This document shows positions 1 to 11,756 of a stretch of 64,000 nt of DNA, one piece after another. The stretch is from Actinoplanes octamycinicus (GTDB taxonomy: Bacteria > Actinomycetota > Actinomycetes > Mycobacteriales > Micromonosporaceae): assembly GCF_014205225.1 (NCBI RefSeq), contig NZ_JACHNB010000001.1, positions 8,847,501 to 8,911,500 of the forward strand, given 5' to 3'. Position numbers and translations under genes: made by a program. Under the pieces are notes generated by a model. It searched no databases, was not told where the DNA came from, and saw nothing but the letters and a program-made list of their open reading frames with translations. The number at the start of each line of letters is the position of its first letter. Positions within the stretch are counted from its first letter, which is position 1.

Positions 1-1576
1 CACCCGGGGGCTTCACCCAGACGTAGGCGTCGATACCGGAGGCCGGGGCGGCCTTCGGACGCTCACCGAGACCGGCACCGGCCTGGTTGCACCAGTTGCC
101 GGCGTGGAGCCGGCGGTCGATGCGCGACTCGTTGACGTAGGTGTTGACGTCGGTCGAGCTGCTCGCCTTGGTGGGCCGGGCCGAGCCGCCCCAGCCGTTG
201 CGCGAGGTGTCGATCAGCATGCCGATGTTGCTGTTGAAGCCGATCGAGACCAGCTTCTGCCGGAACGCCTGGGCGAACGTCAGCTCATCGGAGTACTGGT
301 TCCAGTCGAGCCACTTGGACTGCCGGATGTTCTGGCCACCGACCGTGACGGTCGGCTGGATGTACGGCTCCTGCAGCGCCGAGTAGTTCGCCGTGTTGGT
401 GATGAACCCGGTGACGTTGTTGACGCTGCCGGAGGCCTTGGCGGCCTGCAGCATGATGTCCGCGACCGGGCCGAAGTTCGAGTCCCAGCCGATCCAGCCG
501 TGGTGAGCGGCGTCCACGTAGTTGTAGACGTTGCCGATCGCGCCCAGCTTGTTCAGGGCGTAACCGACACCCTGCACGTACCCGCCGTTGGCCTTCATCG
601 TGTCGCACATCGCCGTGCCGCCGGCGTTGCCGGAGGTGTTGGTGACGATGTTCGGCAGCGAGTCGATCTCGACGACGTTGATGATGCGCAGGTTCTTGTA
701 CTTCGCGTCGCCCTCGATCGCCGCGATCGGGTCGATGTACTCCGACTTGTAACGCGGCAGGTCGTCCGGACCGAGCTCACCGTTGGAGGCGAGCGCGGAA
801 CAGTCCCGGCCGGGCAGGTTGTAGATCACGAACTGGATGTAGCCGGCACCCTGGGCGAGGGCCGCGTCCAGGTGGTCACGGACGCCCATCGAGCCGTTCG
901 AGCTGCTGTTGTCGGTGCCCTCGATGGCGGCGATCCGGTCCAGCCAGACCGCGGTCGGGTTGCTCGACACCCGGCTGCCACCGGGCTCGGCGTCGGCCTT
1001 CGCCTTCCACTCCGGGTTGACGTAGCCCTTGACCCCCGCGTACGGGTTGTCCACCTTGACGCCCGGGTCGGTGGGGGTCGACACGCTGGCAGACGGGCTG
1101 GGCGGCGTCGACACCGAGGGCGAGCCGGGGTTCGACGGCGACGGCGAGTTCGGGACCGAGCCGGTGCAGGCGACGCCGTTGAGCTTGAACGTCGACGGCG
1201 CCGTGTTGGTGCCCGAGTAGTTCGCGTTGAAGCCGAAGTTCGCCGTGGCGTTGGTGCCGAGCGAGGCGGACCACGACGGGTTCACCGCGGTGACGTTCTG
1301 CCCGGACTGGGTGATCGTGGCGCTCCAGCCCTGGGTGATCGTCTGGTTCCCGGGGAAGGCCCAGGTGAGGTTCCAGCCGCCGGAGATCGGGTCACCGAGG
1401 TTGGTGACCGTCACGTTGCCGGTGAAACCAGTGCTCCACTGGTTCACCGAGTAGTCGACGCGACAACCGGCGGCGGCACTGGCGTCGGTCGCGACCGCGA
1501 CCGCACCGGCGCCGGCCACGACACTCACGGCGGCGGCTGCCGTGAGGGCGCGGGCCCGGGGGGAAATGGGTCTCAT
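1..1576 (-). CDS. Secreted GH6 cellulase with N-terminal CBM2 (3' end outside window)
   Basis: Secreted cellulase that hydrolyses beta-1,4 links of cellulose. The 525 codons present read in order: a signal peptide rich in Ala (about residues 1-36), a CBM2 cellulose-binding domain bounded by Cys38 and Cys137, a Pro/Ser linker (about 139-172), and a GH6 catalytic domain from about 173 to the window edge. GH6 signatures visible are NLPGRDCSA (Asp258, expected catalytic acid), VVEIDSLPN, LIDTSRNGWG and the late motif AYVWVKPPG. The ATG has a GAGGAG ribosome site 5 bases upstream. A perfect CebR box lies about 100 bases upstream. Endo- versus exo-action cannot be decided from sequence alone. Only a short C-terminal part should be missing, because the AYVWVKPPG motif is near the end of the family fold. 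Confidence 0.95.
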   Translation of the reverse strand, partial: MRPISPRARALTAAAAVSVVAGAGAVAVATDASAAAGCRVDYSVNQWSTGFTGNVTVTNLGDPISGGWNLTWAFPGNQTITQGWSATITQSGQNVTAVNPSWSASLGTNATANFGFNANYSGTNTAPSTFKLNGVACTGSVPNSPSPSNPGSPSVSTPPSPSASVSTPTDPGVKVDNPYAGVKGYVNPEWKAKADAEPGGSRVSSNPTAVWLDRIAAIEGTDNSSSNGSMGVRDHLDAALAQGAGYIQFVIYNLPGRDCSALASNGELGPDDLPRYKSEYIDPIAAIEGDAKYKNLRIINVVEIDSLPNIVTNTSGNAGGTAMCDTMKANGGYVQGVGYALNKLGAIGNVYNYVDAAHHGWIGWDSNFGPVADIMLQAAKASGSVNNVTGFITNTANYSALQEPYIQPTVTVGGQNIRQSKWLDWNQYSDELTFAQAFRQKLVSIGFNSNIGMLIDTSRNGWGGSARPTKASSSTDVNTYVNESRIDRRLHAGNWCNQAGAGLGERPKAAPASGIDAYVWVKPPG

Positions 1577-1678
1577 CAGGACTCCTCGAGACGTACGGCG
1601 GACGCCAATGATCAGCGCCGATGGGAGCGACGGCCGACATATCGGTGGGGATCGTTGGCCGACGCGGACAGCATTACA

Positions 1679-1692
1679 TGGGAGCGCTCCCA
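1679..1692. promoter_or_regulatory. Perfect CebR operator (TGGGAGCGCTCCCA)
   Basis: A 14-bp perfect palindrome, TGGGAGCGCTCCCA, identical to the operator of the cellulose-utilisation repressor CebR known in Streptomyces and relatives. It lies between the divergent GH6 cellulase and the sigma-factor gene, about 100 bases upstream of the cellulase start. Repression of the cellulase, relieved by cello-oligosaccharides, is the expected role. Control of the sigma-factor side is possible but unsupported. Confidence 0.9.
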
Positions 1693-1797
1693 GCGCAATG
1701 ATCCGGAAACACTTGGGCAACTGCCTGTTCACCGCGCCCGGACGTGGTGCAACAGCCGCCGTCCCGGCGGCCACAACCGGATGTGACGATGCGGAGC

Positions 1798-2562
1798 ATG
1801 ACCAGCGGACCGGGCGGCGACGAGGACGTCGGGGACCTCTTCGACCGGCACGCGCGGGCCGTCTACAACCACGCCTTCCGGCTCACCGGCTCCTGGTCGC
1901 TGGCCGAGGAGATCACCCAGCGGACCTTCCTCACCGCCTGGCAGCGGCGCGCCGACATCCGCCTGGTCGACGGCTCGCCGCTGCCCTGGCTGCTGGTCAC
2001 CGCCGGCCACCACGCCCGCACCGAGCAGCGCACGCTGACCCGCTGGCGCAACCGGCTGCTGCGCTCCCCCACCGCCGGCACCGAGGCCGACCCGGCCGAC
2101 GACGTGGCCGGGCGGCTCGACGACGAACGCCGGATGCGCGCCGTGCTGGCCGCGGTCGGCAGGCTGCCGCGGGCCGAGCGGGAGGCGGTCGCGCTCTGCC
2201 TCTGGTCCGGCGTCGGCTATCCGGAGGCGGCCGCGGTCCTCGGCGTCACCGAGACCGCCGTCCGCAGCCGGGTCAGCCGCGCCCGCGCCCGCCTCACCCG
2301 CCTGCTCACCGAGTCCCCCGAGCCCACCACCGGCCCTCCCGTCGCCGGCCCTTCCACCACCGGCCCCACCGAGCCCTCACCCGGCTCCGCCACCGCCGGT
2401 CCCGCCCGACCGCCGACCAGCCCTGCCGTCGCCGGCTCCGTCCCGCCCGCCGACGCCCGCACGGGCCCGCTGGCCCCTGGCCGGTCCCGAGCCGCCGGAA
2501 CCGCCGGCCGGCCCCGACCCGCCCGGACCACGCTCACCGAGACCCCGGAGGCAAGCCGATGA
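1798..2562 (+). CDS. ECF-type RNA polymerase sigma factor
   Basis: Extracytoplasmic-function sigma factor. Region 2 is seen as LFDRHARAVYNHAFRLTG followed by an acidic AEEITQRTF stretch. Region 4 is seen as LPRAEREAVALCLWSG plus a helix-turn-helix ending in VRSRVSRARARL. After region 4 there is an unusual tail of about 75 residues rich in Pro, Thr, Ala and Gly. The ATG at 1798 has a GACGAT hexamer 7 bases upstream, like the leaderless genes in this window; an in-frame ATG at 1789 is the alternative. The stop overlaps the next start by four bases (ATGA), so it is translated together with the membrane protein downstream, which is probably its regulator. Confidence 0.85.
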   Translation: MTSGPGGDEDVGDLFDRHARAVYNHAFRLTGSWSLAEEITQRTFLTAWQRRADIRLVDGSPLPWLLVTAGHHARTEQRTLTRWRNRLLRSPTAGTEADPADDVAGRLDDERRMRAVLAAVGRLPRAEREAVALCLWSGVGYPEAAAVLGVTETAVRSRVSRARARLTRLLTESPEPTTGPPVAGPSTTGPTEPSPGSATAGPARPPTSPAVAGSVPPADARTGPLAPGRSRAAGTAGRPRPARTTLTETPEASR

Positions 2563-3449
2563 TCACCGACCTGGAACCGCCGGCCGAGCGTGACCTGCCG
2601 CCGGCCCGGGCCGCCCAGCTGCGCGCGTCGCTGCTACGTCGGACCCAGACCCGGACTCCGATCCGGCACCGGCGCGGGCTCCGGCTCGCGGTCGCCGCGA
2701 CCCTCACGGTCGCTGCCGCCTTCGGCGTTCTTTGGGTACGCCCACAGCCCCTCCCCACCACCCTGGCGATGGGCCCCGGCGAGCTGAGCGGCTCCCTGCG
2801 CACCGTGGTCGACGGCTGCCTGGCCAGCCGGGCGACGTTCGGCCGGACCGCGGACGAGTACCGGGCGAGCGCCGGACTGCCGCCGGAACCGGACTTCCCG
2901 GTCGCCGCGCGGGACGTGGCGGTCGCCGCCGAGGCCGACGGTCGCGCGCTGGCCCTGTTCCTCACCGGCCGGGGCTACCTCGCGTGCGGTTCGGAACAGC
3001 ACCGCAACCCGATCACCGGCCTGCGCAGCGAACCCAGCGGCGGCCTCGCCGGCGACGAGTGGGGCGCGTCGCGGGACTGGCTGCCCGGCCCGGTGCAGGT
3101 GCTCTTCCTCAGCTCCTCGGACGAGGAAGCCGGCCAGGTCACCGCGGCCGGCCGGGTGAGCCCGCGGGTGGCGCGGCTGATCGTCGACGACGGTTCCGGC
3201 CGCACCTTCCGGGCCCGGCTCGCCGACGGCGCCTTCGGCCTGCTGATCACCGAGCCGCTCGACCCCGGCGCCCGCCTGATCGGCTACGACGCGGCCGGCG
3301 AGGTCGTCTTCGAGGGCCCGCTCTTCGAAGGCGCCTTCGCCCGCGTCAAGACCTGCTACACCGACGACACCGGCCGGATCGTCTACCGCCCCGACGACCC
3401 CGGCGAGCCCACCGGCAAGTGCCTCCCCGCCGAACCCTGGCGGCACTGA
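2559..3449 (+). CDS. Single-pass membrane protein, putative sigma-factor partner
   Basis: A 296-residue protein of unrecognised family. It has a basic cytoplasmic N-terminus of about 40 residues, one transmembrane helix (LRLAVAATLTVAAAFGVLWV, about residues 42-61) and a long extracytoplasmic domain with several Cys residues (CLAS, LACGS, KTCYT, GKCLP) that could form disulfides. The start overlaps the sigma-factor stop as ATGA and has GGAG upstream. Position and topology fit an anti-sigma factor or sensor for the preceding ECF sigma, but no zinc-binding anti-sigma motif is visible, so this role is inferred from context only. Confidence 0.7.
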   Translation: MITDLEPPAERDLPPARAAQLRASLLRRTQTRTPIRHRRGLRLAVAATLTVAAAFGVLWVRPQPLPTTLAMGPGELSGSLRTVVDGCLASRATFGRTADEYRASAGLPPEPDFPVAARDVAVAAEADGRALALFLTGRGYLACGSEQHRNPITGLRSEPSGGLAGDEWGASRDWLPGPVQVLFLSSSDEEAGQVTAAGRVSPRVARLIVDDGSGRTFRARLADGAFGLLITEPLDPGARLIGYDAAGEVVFEGPLFEGAFARVKTCYTDDTGRIVYRPDDPGEPTGKCLPAEPWRH

Positions 3450-3576
3450 GCGAGCCGGCACCCGCGTCGCCTCCGCGAGCGGCGACCTGTCGGCCCGGCC
3501 ACGACGATGACCTCGGGGACGGTCACGGTGCCGCGGGACCGGGGTTCGATCTCCGGAACCACCCGCGGACAGTGCA

Positions 3577-3624
3577 GGGAGTGGCGATCGCTCTGGACGC
3601 GCCAGCGGCCAGATCGCCACTCCC
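3577..3624. repeat. Inverted repeat between convergent genes
   Basis: Perfect 13-bp arms GGGAGTGGCGATC (3577-3589) and GATCGCCACTCCC (3612-3624) enclose a 22-base loop that can pair partly with itself. It lies in the 241-bp gap between the convergent sigma-factor operon and the HAD phosphatase gene. A bidirectional terminator is the simplest reading, although no U-rich tract follows on either strand. Confidence 0.5.
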
Positions 3625-3690
3625 GGCTCGCGCGGGAGCATGCGGTCCGCACCACGGCGGACGCGCGCCTATGAAATTTTGAGGGTGTTC

Positions 3691-4398
3691 TCAGCGATCC
3701 TGAAGTTGATCTTCGGAGCGATCCGGCGATCGGCTCGGGATGCGCTCGATCCGGGACAGGACCTCGCTCAGGATCGTCGTGGCGGCGCTGGGGAGCAGCA
3801 CGTCCGCGTGCGCGTAGCGCCCCTCCGGCGTGAACGGGTTGGGGATCGCGACGCACCGCAGCCCGGCGGCCTGCGCGGCGTCCACCCCGTGCGGGCTGTC
3901 CTCGAACGCCACCGCCCGGTCCGCGGACAACCCCAGCCGGTCCAGCGCCAACCGGTAGACCGCCGGGTCCGGCTTGTGCCCGGGGACCTCGTCGCCGCAG
4001 GCCAGCACCTCGAAGCGGGCCAGGTCGCCGGTGCGCTGCAGGTGGCTGCGCACCCAGGAGCCGGGCGAGCTGCTCGCCACCGCCAGCCGCAACCCGCGCC
4101 GCTCGGCCTCGCCGAGCCAGGACGCGATCCCGGAGGACAGGCCGAGGGTGGCATGCACTTCTTCCCGGTACGCCATCCGGCGCGCGTGGCTGGCCGCGCG
4201 GTCGTAGCCGGCCCCGACCGCGCGGGCCAGCTCCGCGTAGCGCAGCTCGCTCACGTCCCCGCCGTGCTCGGCGAAGAACCCGGACTCGTCCAGCTCCAGG
4301 CCGTGCTGCCGCCACTCCCAGCGCCAGCTGTCCAGCAGCGTCCTCTCGGTGTCCATCAGCAGGCCGTCGAAGTCGAAGATGAGCGCCTCGATCGTCAC
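3691..4398 (-). CDS. HAD-superfamily phosphatase / phosphoglycomutase-like hydrolase
   Basis: Cytoplasmic haloacid-dehalogenase fold hydrolase of the beta-phosphoglucomutase/GPH type, about 235 residues. Motif I is IFDFDGLLMDTE (nucleophile and acid Asp), motif II is the SSS of AVASSSPGSW, motif III is the Lys of GHKPDPAVY, and motif IV is AFEDSPHGV. The helical cap falls between motifs I and II. The GTG at 4398 begins just before the DFDG motif, as usual in the family. An upstream GTG at 4416 would overlap the previous stop as GTGA and is an alternative start. The substrate, probably a sugar phosphate, cannot be read from the sequence. Confidence 0.88.
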   Translation of the reverse strand: MTIEALIFDFDGLLMDTERTLLDSWRWEWRQHGLELDESGFFAEHGGDVSELRYAELARAVGAGYDRAASHARRMAYREEVHATLGLSSGIASWLGEAERRGLRLAVASSSPGSWVRSHLQRTGDLARFEVLACGDEVPGHKPDPAVYRLALDRLGLSADRAVAFEDSPHGVDAAQAAGLRCVAIPNPFTPEGRYAHADVLLPSAATTILSEVLSRIERIPSRSPDRSEDQLQDR

Positions 4399-4412
4399 CG
4401 CCGGATTATCCG

Positions 4413-4943
4413 TCACCGGGGCGGGGCGAGCCGGAGCGGGACGCAGTGCCCGGCGCGGGCGGCGGCGCACCAGGCGGTCACCGCGGCCCGGTCGGCGAAG
4501 TCACCGACCGCGAGCGTGAGCCAGGCGTCACCCGGGGCGCCGGCGCGGGCCAGGTCGGCGCCCCGGAGCAGGACCACCGGGTGCTCGTCGCCGGCCAGTT
4601 CGCGGCGGATCCGCTGGTGCTCGGCGAGGACCTCGGCCGGGCCGGGCCCGCCACGCGACGCACCCGAGGCGGTGGTCGCGGCGAGCTCGGCGGCGAACTG
4701 GCCGCGCAGGTCCAGGCCGGCCAGGTCGTCACGGCGGGTGAACTCCAGCTCGGCCAGCGGGCCGGCGTCGGAGGGGGGCCACGACTCCGGGCTCGGACCG
4801 AAACCGATCTGCGGCCGGGCCGCCACCGGCGCCAGCCGGACCGGCTCGGGACGGCCGGACCGGGCGAGCACGGCGGCGGCCACGGCGGCCGAGGCGACCG
4901 CCACCACCGCGGCGGCCAGGACGGCTTTCCGGAACGTCTGCAC
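4413..4943 (-). CDS. Membrane-anchored or exported protein of unknown function
   Basis: A 176-residue protein that starts at a GTG behind a strong GGAGG ribosome site. The N-terminus is a single hydrophobic stretch rich in Ala and Val (about residues 5-26) that acts as a signal or membrane anchor. The rest is a polar domain without recognised motifs; its last 60 residues (VVLLRGADLARAG, LTLAVGDFADR, AWCAAARAGHC) suggest a small alpha/beta fold. It lies directly upstream of the HAD phosphatase with only a short gap or an overlap, so the two are probably co-transcribed. I do not recognise the family. Confidence 0.7.
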   Translation of the reverse strand: MQTFRKAVLAAAVVAVASAAVAAAVLARSGRPEPVRLAPVAARPQIGFGPSPESWPPSDAGPLAELEFTRRDDLAGLDLRGQFAAELAATTASGASRGGPGPAEVLAEHQRIRRELAGDEHPVVLLRGADLARAGAPGDAWLTLAVGDFADRAAVTAWCAAARAGHCVPLRLAPPR

Positions 4944-5114
4944 GGCACCTCCGGCTCGGCGGGGTTGCCCCGACGCTAACCGCCCACCGGGGCGAGTACC
5001 AGGGCATACCCGCCGTTCAGCCGTCCGGGTGGGCAACGAACCGCAACTGAACTGCGACCTGGCGGCGCGCCCGTGCCGCTCATCCCCGCCCGGCCGGTGC
5101 CGACCACTAAGACC

Positions 5115-6638
5115 ATGAGCGTGGGCAGCGGATTGCAAACAGCCGGTCCTCTCCTGGAGACTCCCGGCGCCACGGCCGCACCGCCGGATCGGCAGGCGCT
5201 GTTGTTGGCGGAACTGATCAGCTTCATGACCAAGGACACCCCGTCCGTCCAGCACGTGCTGGACCTGATGACTCCGCACCTCACGGAGATCGCCGGGTTG
5301 ACTGCGGCAACCGTCTTCGAGCTGGACTCGGAGTCCGGCATGATGGCCGGCACCGCGCAGTTCGGCGAGCCGGGCCGGCGGGACCAGATGGTCGCCGGCA
5401 AGGTCTTCCGGGCCGCGGCCGGCGGTCCGCCGGTGGTCAGCGGCCAGCAGATGGCGATCCGGCTGCGGATCGGCGGGCAGACCGTCGGCGTGCTGCTGCT
5501 CACCGGCGACCGGCTGGCCGAGCTGCGCCCGGAGACCATCTCGACGGTCGCGCTGCACTTCGCCACCACCCTGCAGGGCCTCTTCGCGGAGAAGGCCCGG
5601 CAGTTCGTGGCGCACACCAGCGCCACCATCCAGGAGCTGTTCGAGAAGGGGATGACGGCCGGCAGCGTGGAGGAGGCGGCCGAGCTGCTCACCCACTCGT
5701 GCGCCACCGCGTTCCGCACCGAGCACGCCGGGCTGCACCTGATCGACAACGACGGGCGGATCCGGTACGTCTACAGCGTCGGCTGCCCGGACGAGATCCG
5801 GCAGCAGCTGGAGGGCCACCTGGTCGGCAAGTCGGCGATCGAGTCGCCGGTCTGGCGCAGCACGGTCGAGTCCGGCGAGCCGGTGCTGGTCAACAACGCG
5901 GCCACCACCAAGACCCGGCCCGGTGGGATGGCGCAGACGCTCGGCCTGGGCTCGTTCATCGCGATGCCGCTGATGTCCGGGTTCGGCCCGGTCGGCATGG
6001 TGCTCTGCGGCGACTCGTCGGGCACCCGGGACTGGAGCGCCCGGGACCGGATCCTGGCCCAGCAGCTCGCCGCCGAAGGCGCGCTGATCATGGACAGCGC
6101 CCGGATGCGGCAGGCCAACCAGATGCACGTCGAGGAACTCACCCGGCAGGCCTTCCACGACTCGCTGACCGGCCTGCCCAACCGCAAGCACCTGCTGGAC
6201 CGCGGCGAGCAGGCGGTCGAGGTCGCGATGGCCACCGGCACCCGGCTGGCCCTGCTGCTCCTCGACCTGAACGGCTTCAAGCAGGTCAACGACACCATCG
6301 GCCACCACGCCGGGGACATCCTGCTGCAGCTGGTCGGCAAGCGCCTGGACGGCCTGATCCGCAAACCGGACCTGGTCGCCCGGCTCGGCGGCGACGAGTT
6401 CTCGGTGCTGGTCACCGGCGACCCGAGCGACGAGGCCGCGGTCGAGGTCGGCGAGCGGATCTGCGCCCGCCTGCGCGAGCCGTTCGAGATCGACGGCCGC
6501 CCGGTCCAGATCGGCGCCAGCGTCGGCGTCGCCCTGTTCCCCCGCCACGCCACCGAGTTCGCCGCCCTGATGAAGGACGCCGACGCCTCGATGTACGAGG
6601 CCAAACGCAGCGGCGGCGGCGTCCACCTGACTCCCTGA
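5115..6638 (+). CDS. Diguanylate cyclase, GAF-GAF-GGDEF
   Basis: Soluble 507-residue signalling enzyme that makes cyclic di-GMP from two GTP. Two GAF-like sensor domains (about residues 30-160 and 180-330) precede a GGDEF domain (about 345-505). The active motif GGDEF is intact at 425-429, and an inhibitory I-site RxxD (RKPD, 416-419) lies exactly five residues before it, so product feedback is expected. There is no transmembrane segment. The start is the ATG in the run MSVGSGLQ. An in-frame ATG 42 bases upstream gives only a Pro-rich extension. The ligand of the GAF domains is unknown. Confidence 0.92.
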   Translation: MSVGSGLQTAGPLLETPGATAAPPDRQALLLAELISFMTKDTPSVQHVLDLMTPHLTEIAGLTAATVFELDSESGMMAGTAQFGEPGRRDQMVAGKVFRAAAGGPPVVSGQQMAIRLRIGGQTVGVLLLTGDRLAELRPETISTVALHFATTLQGLFAEKARQFVAHTSATIQELFEKGMTAGSVEEAAELLTHSCATAFRTEHAGLHLIDNDGRIRYVYSVGCPDEIRQQLEGHLVGKSAIESPVWRSTVESGEPVLVNNAATTKTRPGGMAQTLGLGSFIAMPLMSGFGPVGMVLCGDSSGTRDWSARDRILAQQLAAEGALIMDSARMRQANQMHVEELTRQAFHDSLTGLPNRKHLLDRGEQAVEVAMATGTRLALLLLDLNGFKQVNDTIGHHAGDILLQLVGKRLDGLIRKPDLVARLGGDEFSVLVTGDPSDEAAVEVGERICARLREPFEIDGRPVQIGASVGVALFPRHATEFAALMKDADASMYEAKRSGGGVHLTP

Positions 6639-6714
6639 GACCTCGTCCGCGCCGCCGGACGTGTCCGGGGACTCGCCGGATGTGCGTGTTTACCGTCTGT
6701 GGAAGGGCGGGTCC

Positions 6715-6720
6715 TAGACT
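6715..6720 (+). promoter_or_regulatory. -10 hexamer TAGACT, leaderless start of glyS
   Basis: TAGACT ends 7 bases before the glyS ATG, so transcription should begin at or next to the A of the start codon. No ribosome site is present. This predicts a leaderless mRNA. Confidence 0.6.
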
Positions 6721-6727
6721 TCGGCGC

Positions 6728-9667
<2,940 letters not shown>

Positions 9668-9682
9668 CCCGCTTTTCCCCGA

Positions 9683-9717
9683 CCGGCCGCCGCTCTCGTC
9701 CGATGAGCGGCGGCCGG
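9683..9717 (+). terminator. Hairpin terminator after glyS
   Basis: A perfect 13-bp stem (CCGGCCGCCGCTC paired with GAGCGGCGGCCGG) with a 9-base loop, followed by CTTTCTCC. It lies 16 bases after the glyS stop codon. Confidence 0.75.
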
Positions 9718-9911
9718 CTTTCTCCACCCTTTTTCCGGACCGGCGCATTGTCAAGGACGGCGTTCGCGAGGTGAATTTCAGGTTAACTGCGACTTTACAG
9801 AAGATGATGTGATGGTGAACGTAAGGGTTGTTCTGCCAGGTCAGAGCACTCTTCCCGGTTTGCCGAAAAGGGTCTAGCCTGACCGGACCGCATTCCCGGG
9901 AGGACCCTTCA

Positions 9912-10943
9912 ATGAGCACAACAATCATCAGGGCAATTCTTGGATCGACCACCGCTACGGCATTGGTGGCCGCCGTTCTCGCCGCGCCGGCCACGGCAGC
10001 CGCACCGGACACCGCGGGCGCGACCGTGTTCTTCCCCAACCCCGTGCAGCAGCTCGGCGACCAGTCCCTGACCGACCGGAAGGACGCCGACTACCCGGCG
10101 CTGGCCCCGGCGTACCGGCGGGTGACCCTCGCTCACCTGGACGGTTCCGGCACGCTGACCGGAACCTACGTCGCCGTGAAGAGCAAGACCGGCAAGCCGG
10201 CCCGCGCGGTGAACGGCGCCTTCCCGGACTGGCACCGGGACGTGGACCAGTTCGAGCAGGTGATGGGCTACTACTGGGTGGACACCGCCCAGGCGTACCT
10301 GCAGTCGCTGGGCTTCGGCAGCACGCTGCGGCCGGTCAACCAGCGGCAGATCGAGCTGCGCATCGATCAGTACGGCGGGGACAACTCGTTCTTCCGCGAC
10401 GACAAGGCGAACATCACCCTCGGCAAGGGCGGCGTGGACGACGCCGAGGACGCCGAGGTGATCGTCCACGAGTACGGTCACTCGGTCCAGGACGGCCAGG
10501 TGCCCGGCTTCGGCACCACCCTGGAGTCCGGCTCGATCGGCGAGGGCTTCTCCGACTACCTGGCCGTCGCCGTGACGAGTTGGGCCACCGGCCGACCCAC
10601 CCGGACACCGGAGGCGTGCGTCGCCGACTGGGACGCGGTCGCCTACACCGGCACGGCGCCGCACTGCCTGCGCCGGCTGGACGGCGCCAAGGTCTACCCC
10701 GCCGACGTCGCCGGTGAGGTGCACGCGGACGGCGAGATCTGGTCGGCCGCGCTGTGGGACATCCGCACCGCTCTGGGCGACCGGACGGCCACCACGCTGA
10801 TCGTCGACGCCCAGTTCGGCTTCGCCCCGGACACCTCGTTCCACGACGCCGCGCTGGCCACCGTGGCCGCGGCCGACCGGCTCCACGGCCCGGCCGTGGC
10901 GGCGACGACCCGCGCCGCCTTCACCCGCCGCGGCATCCTCTGA
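9912..10943 (+). CDS. Secreted zinc metallopeptidase (M4/M36-like, HExxH)
   Basis: Exported protease of 343 residues. A signal peptide of about 32 residues ends in an Ala-rich stretch (APATAAA). The zinc motif HEYGH is at 186-190, and the third ligand is likely Glu211 in GEGFSDY, the gluzincin arrangement of thermolysin and fungalysin relatives. Downstream, GEVHADGEIWSAALWDI matches the C-terminal helix of the M36 group. It is short for M36 and lacks an obvious long propeptide, so it may be a minimal form. The ATG follows GGGAGGA at 9 bases. The gap upstream carries a possible -10, TAGCCT. Confidence 0.85.
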   Translation: MSTTIIRAILGSTTATALVAAVLAAPATAAAPDTAGATVFFPNPVQQLGDQSLTDRKDADYPALAPAYRRVTLAHLDGSGTLTGTYVAVKSKTGKPARAVNGAFPDWHRDVDQFEQVMGYYWVDTAQAYLQSLGFGSTLRPVNQRQIELRIDQYGGDNSFFRDDKANITLGKGGVDDAEDAEVIVHEYGHSVQDGQVPGFGTTLESGSIGEGFSDYLAVAVTSWATGRPTRTPEACVADWDAVAYTGTAPHCLRRLDGAKVYPADVAGEVHADGEIWSAALWDIRTALGDRTATTLIVDAQFGFAPDTSFHDAALATVAAADRLHGPAVAATTRAAFTRRGIL

Positions 10944-10973
10944 CGGCCACCGAAGCTGCCGACCGGCCGCTGG

Positions 10974-11660
10974 TCAGGCCGGGCGGAGGGCGCGCGGGCG
11001 CGGGCGGCCCCGGATGATCCACTCGGCGACGGCGATGTTGATCGCCCAGCCGGCGACCATGGCGATCGCGCGGCCGGTCATGCCGGGGGTCACGCCGGCG
11101 AGGGCGAACGGCAGGTGGGTGAGGACCTGCGTGCCGGCGCCCAGGGCGAGGGCGTAGGCGCGGATCATCCAGGCCCGGTGCGCCGCGATGTCCCGGCGGC
11201 GGACGGTGACCACGGCCAGGACCAGGGCGGTCAGCATCGCGGCGCCGACGATCAGCCGGGCCGCCTCGACGACCAGGCCGTCGACCGGCGGGACGTCGTA
11301 GCCCACCGCCATCCACATGCCGCTGACCGCGACGACCAGGCCGGCCGCGGCCAGGACCCGGCCGGCCCAGCGGTGCCAGCGAAGGTGCCGCCGCCGGAAC
11401 GCCGGCGCGAACTGGAACGCGCCGGCCAGGCTGTAGAGGACGGCGGCGACGATGTGCGCCACCACCGGCACCGGCATGTCGAAGAAGCGCGCGTTCTCCG
11501 CGGTGACCGGCGCGCCGGTGGCCAGCTGGCCGAGCCGGGCGGCGCCGGCGATCGAGGGCACCAGGCCGAGCGCGATCAGCGCCGCCGGGATCCGCCACCC
11601 ACCCCGTCGTCGCCTCCGCGCGATGTCGCGTGCCGGGCCGCGTGCCACGTTCGTCGTCAT
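10974..11660 (-). CDS. DUF2306-like integral membrane protein
   Basis: Predicted multi-pass membrane protein of 228 residues with about six to seven hydrophobic helices. Features such as FQFAPAFRRRHLRWHRWAGR and the later pair HRAWMIRAYALALGAGTQ are typical of the DUF2306 membrane family of unknown function. The conserved His residues (HxxAAVLYSLAG, RHLRWHRW, AAHRAW) sit near membrane faces and could bind heme or a metal, but this is a guess. A GACGAT hexamer ends 6 bases before the ATG, so a leaderless mRNA is possible. It lies downstream of the NarL-type two-component genes in the same direction, about 100 bases away. Confidence 0.8.
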   Translation of the reverse strand: MTTNVARGPARDIARRRRRGGWRIPAALIALGLVPSIAGAARLGQLATGAPVTAENARFFDMPVPVVAHIVAAVLYSLAGAFQFAPAFRRRHLRWHRWAGRVLAAAGLVVAVSGMWMAVGYDVPPVDGLVVEAARLIVGAAMLTALVLAVVTVRRRDIAAHRAWMIRAYALALGAGTQVLTHLPFALAGVTPGMTGRAIAMVAGWAINIAVAEWIIRGRPRPRALRPA

Positions 11661-11756
11661 GCCTCGATCGTCGCGGCCGGGACCCTCCCGGATCGCCCGT
11701 CCCGAGGCCGCCGGTAGCCGTTCTCCGGACCGATCCGGAAACCGTACTTTCGGCCG

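Noticed and set aside
5115..6638. Phytochrome-like photoreceptor
   Set aside because: GAF-like domains precede GGDEF, but no conserved chromophore-binding Cys/His context was recognised.
6639..6727. T-box riboswitch before glyS
   Set aside because: The gap is about 90 bases, with no room for a specifier loop and antiterminator, and the promoter appears to be leaderless.
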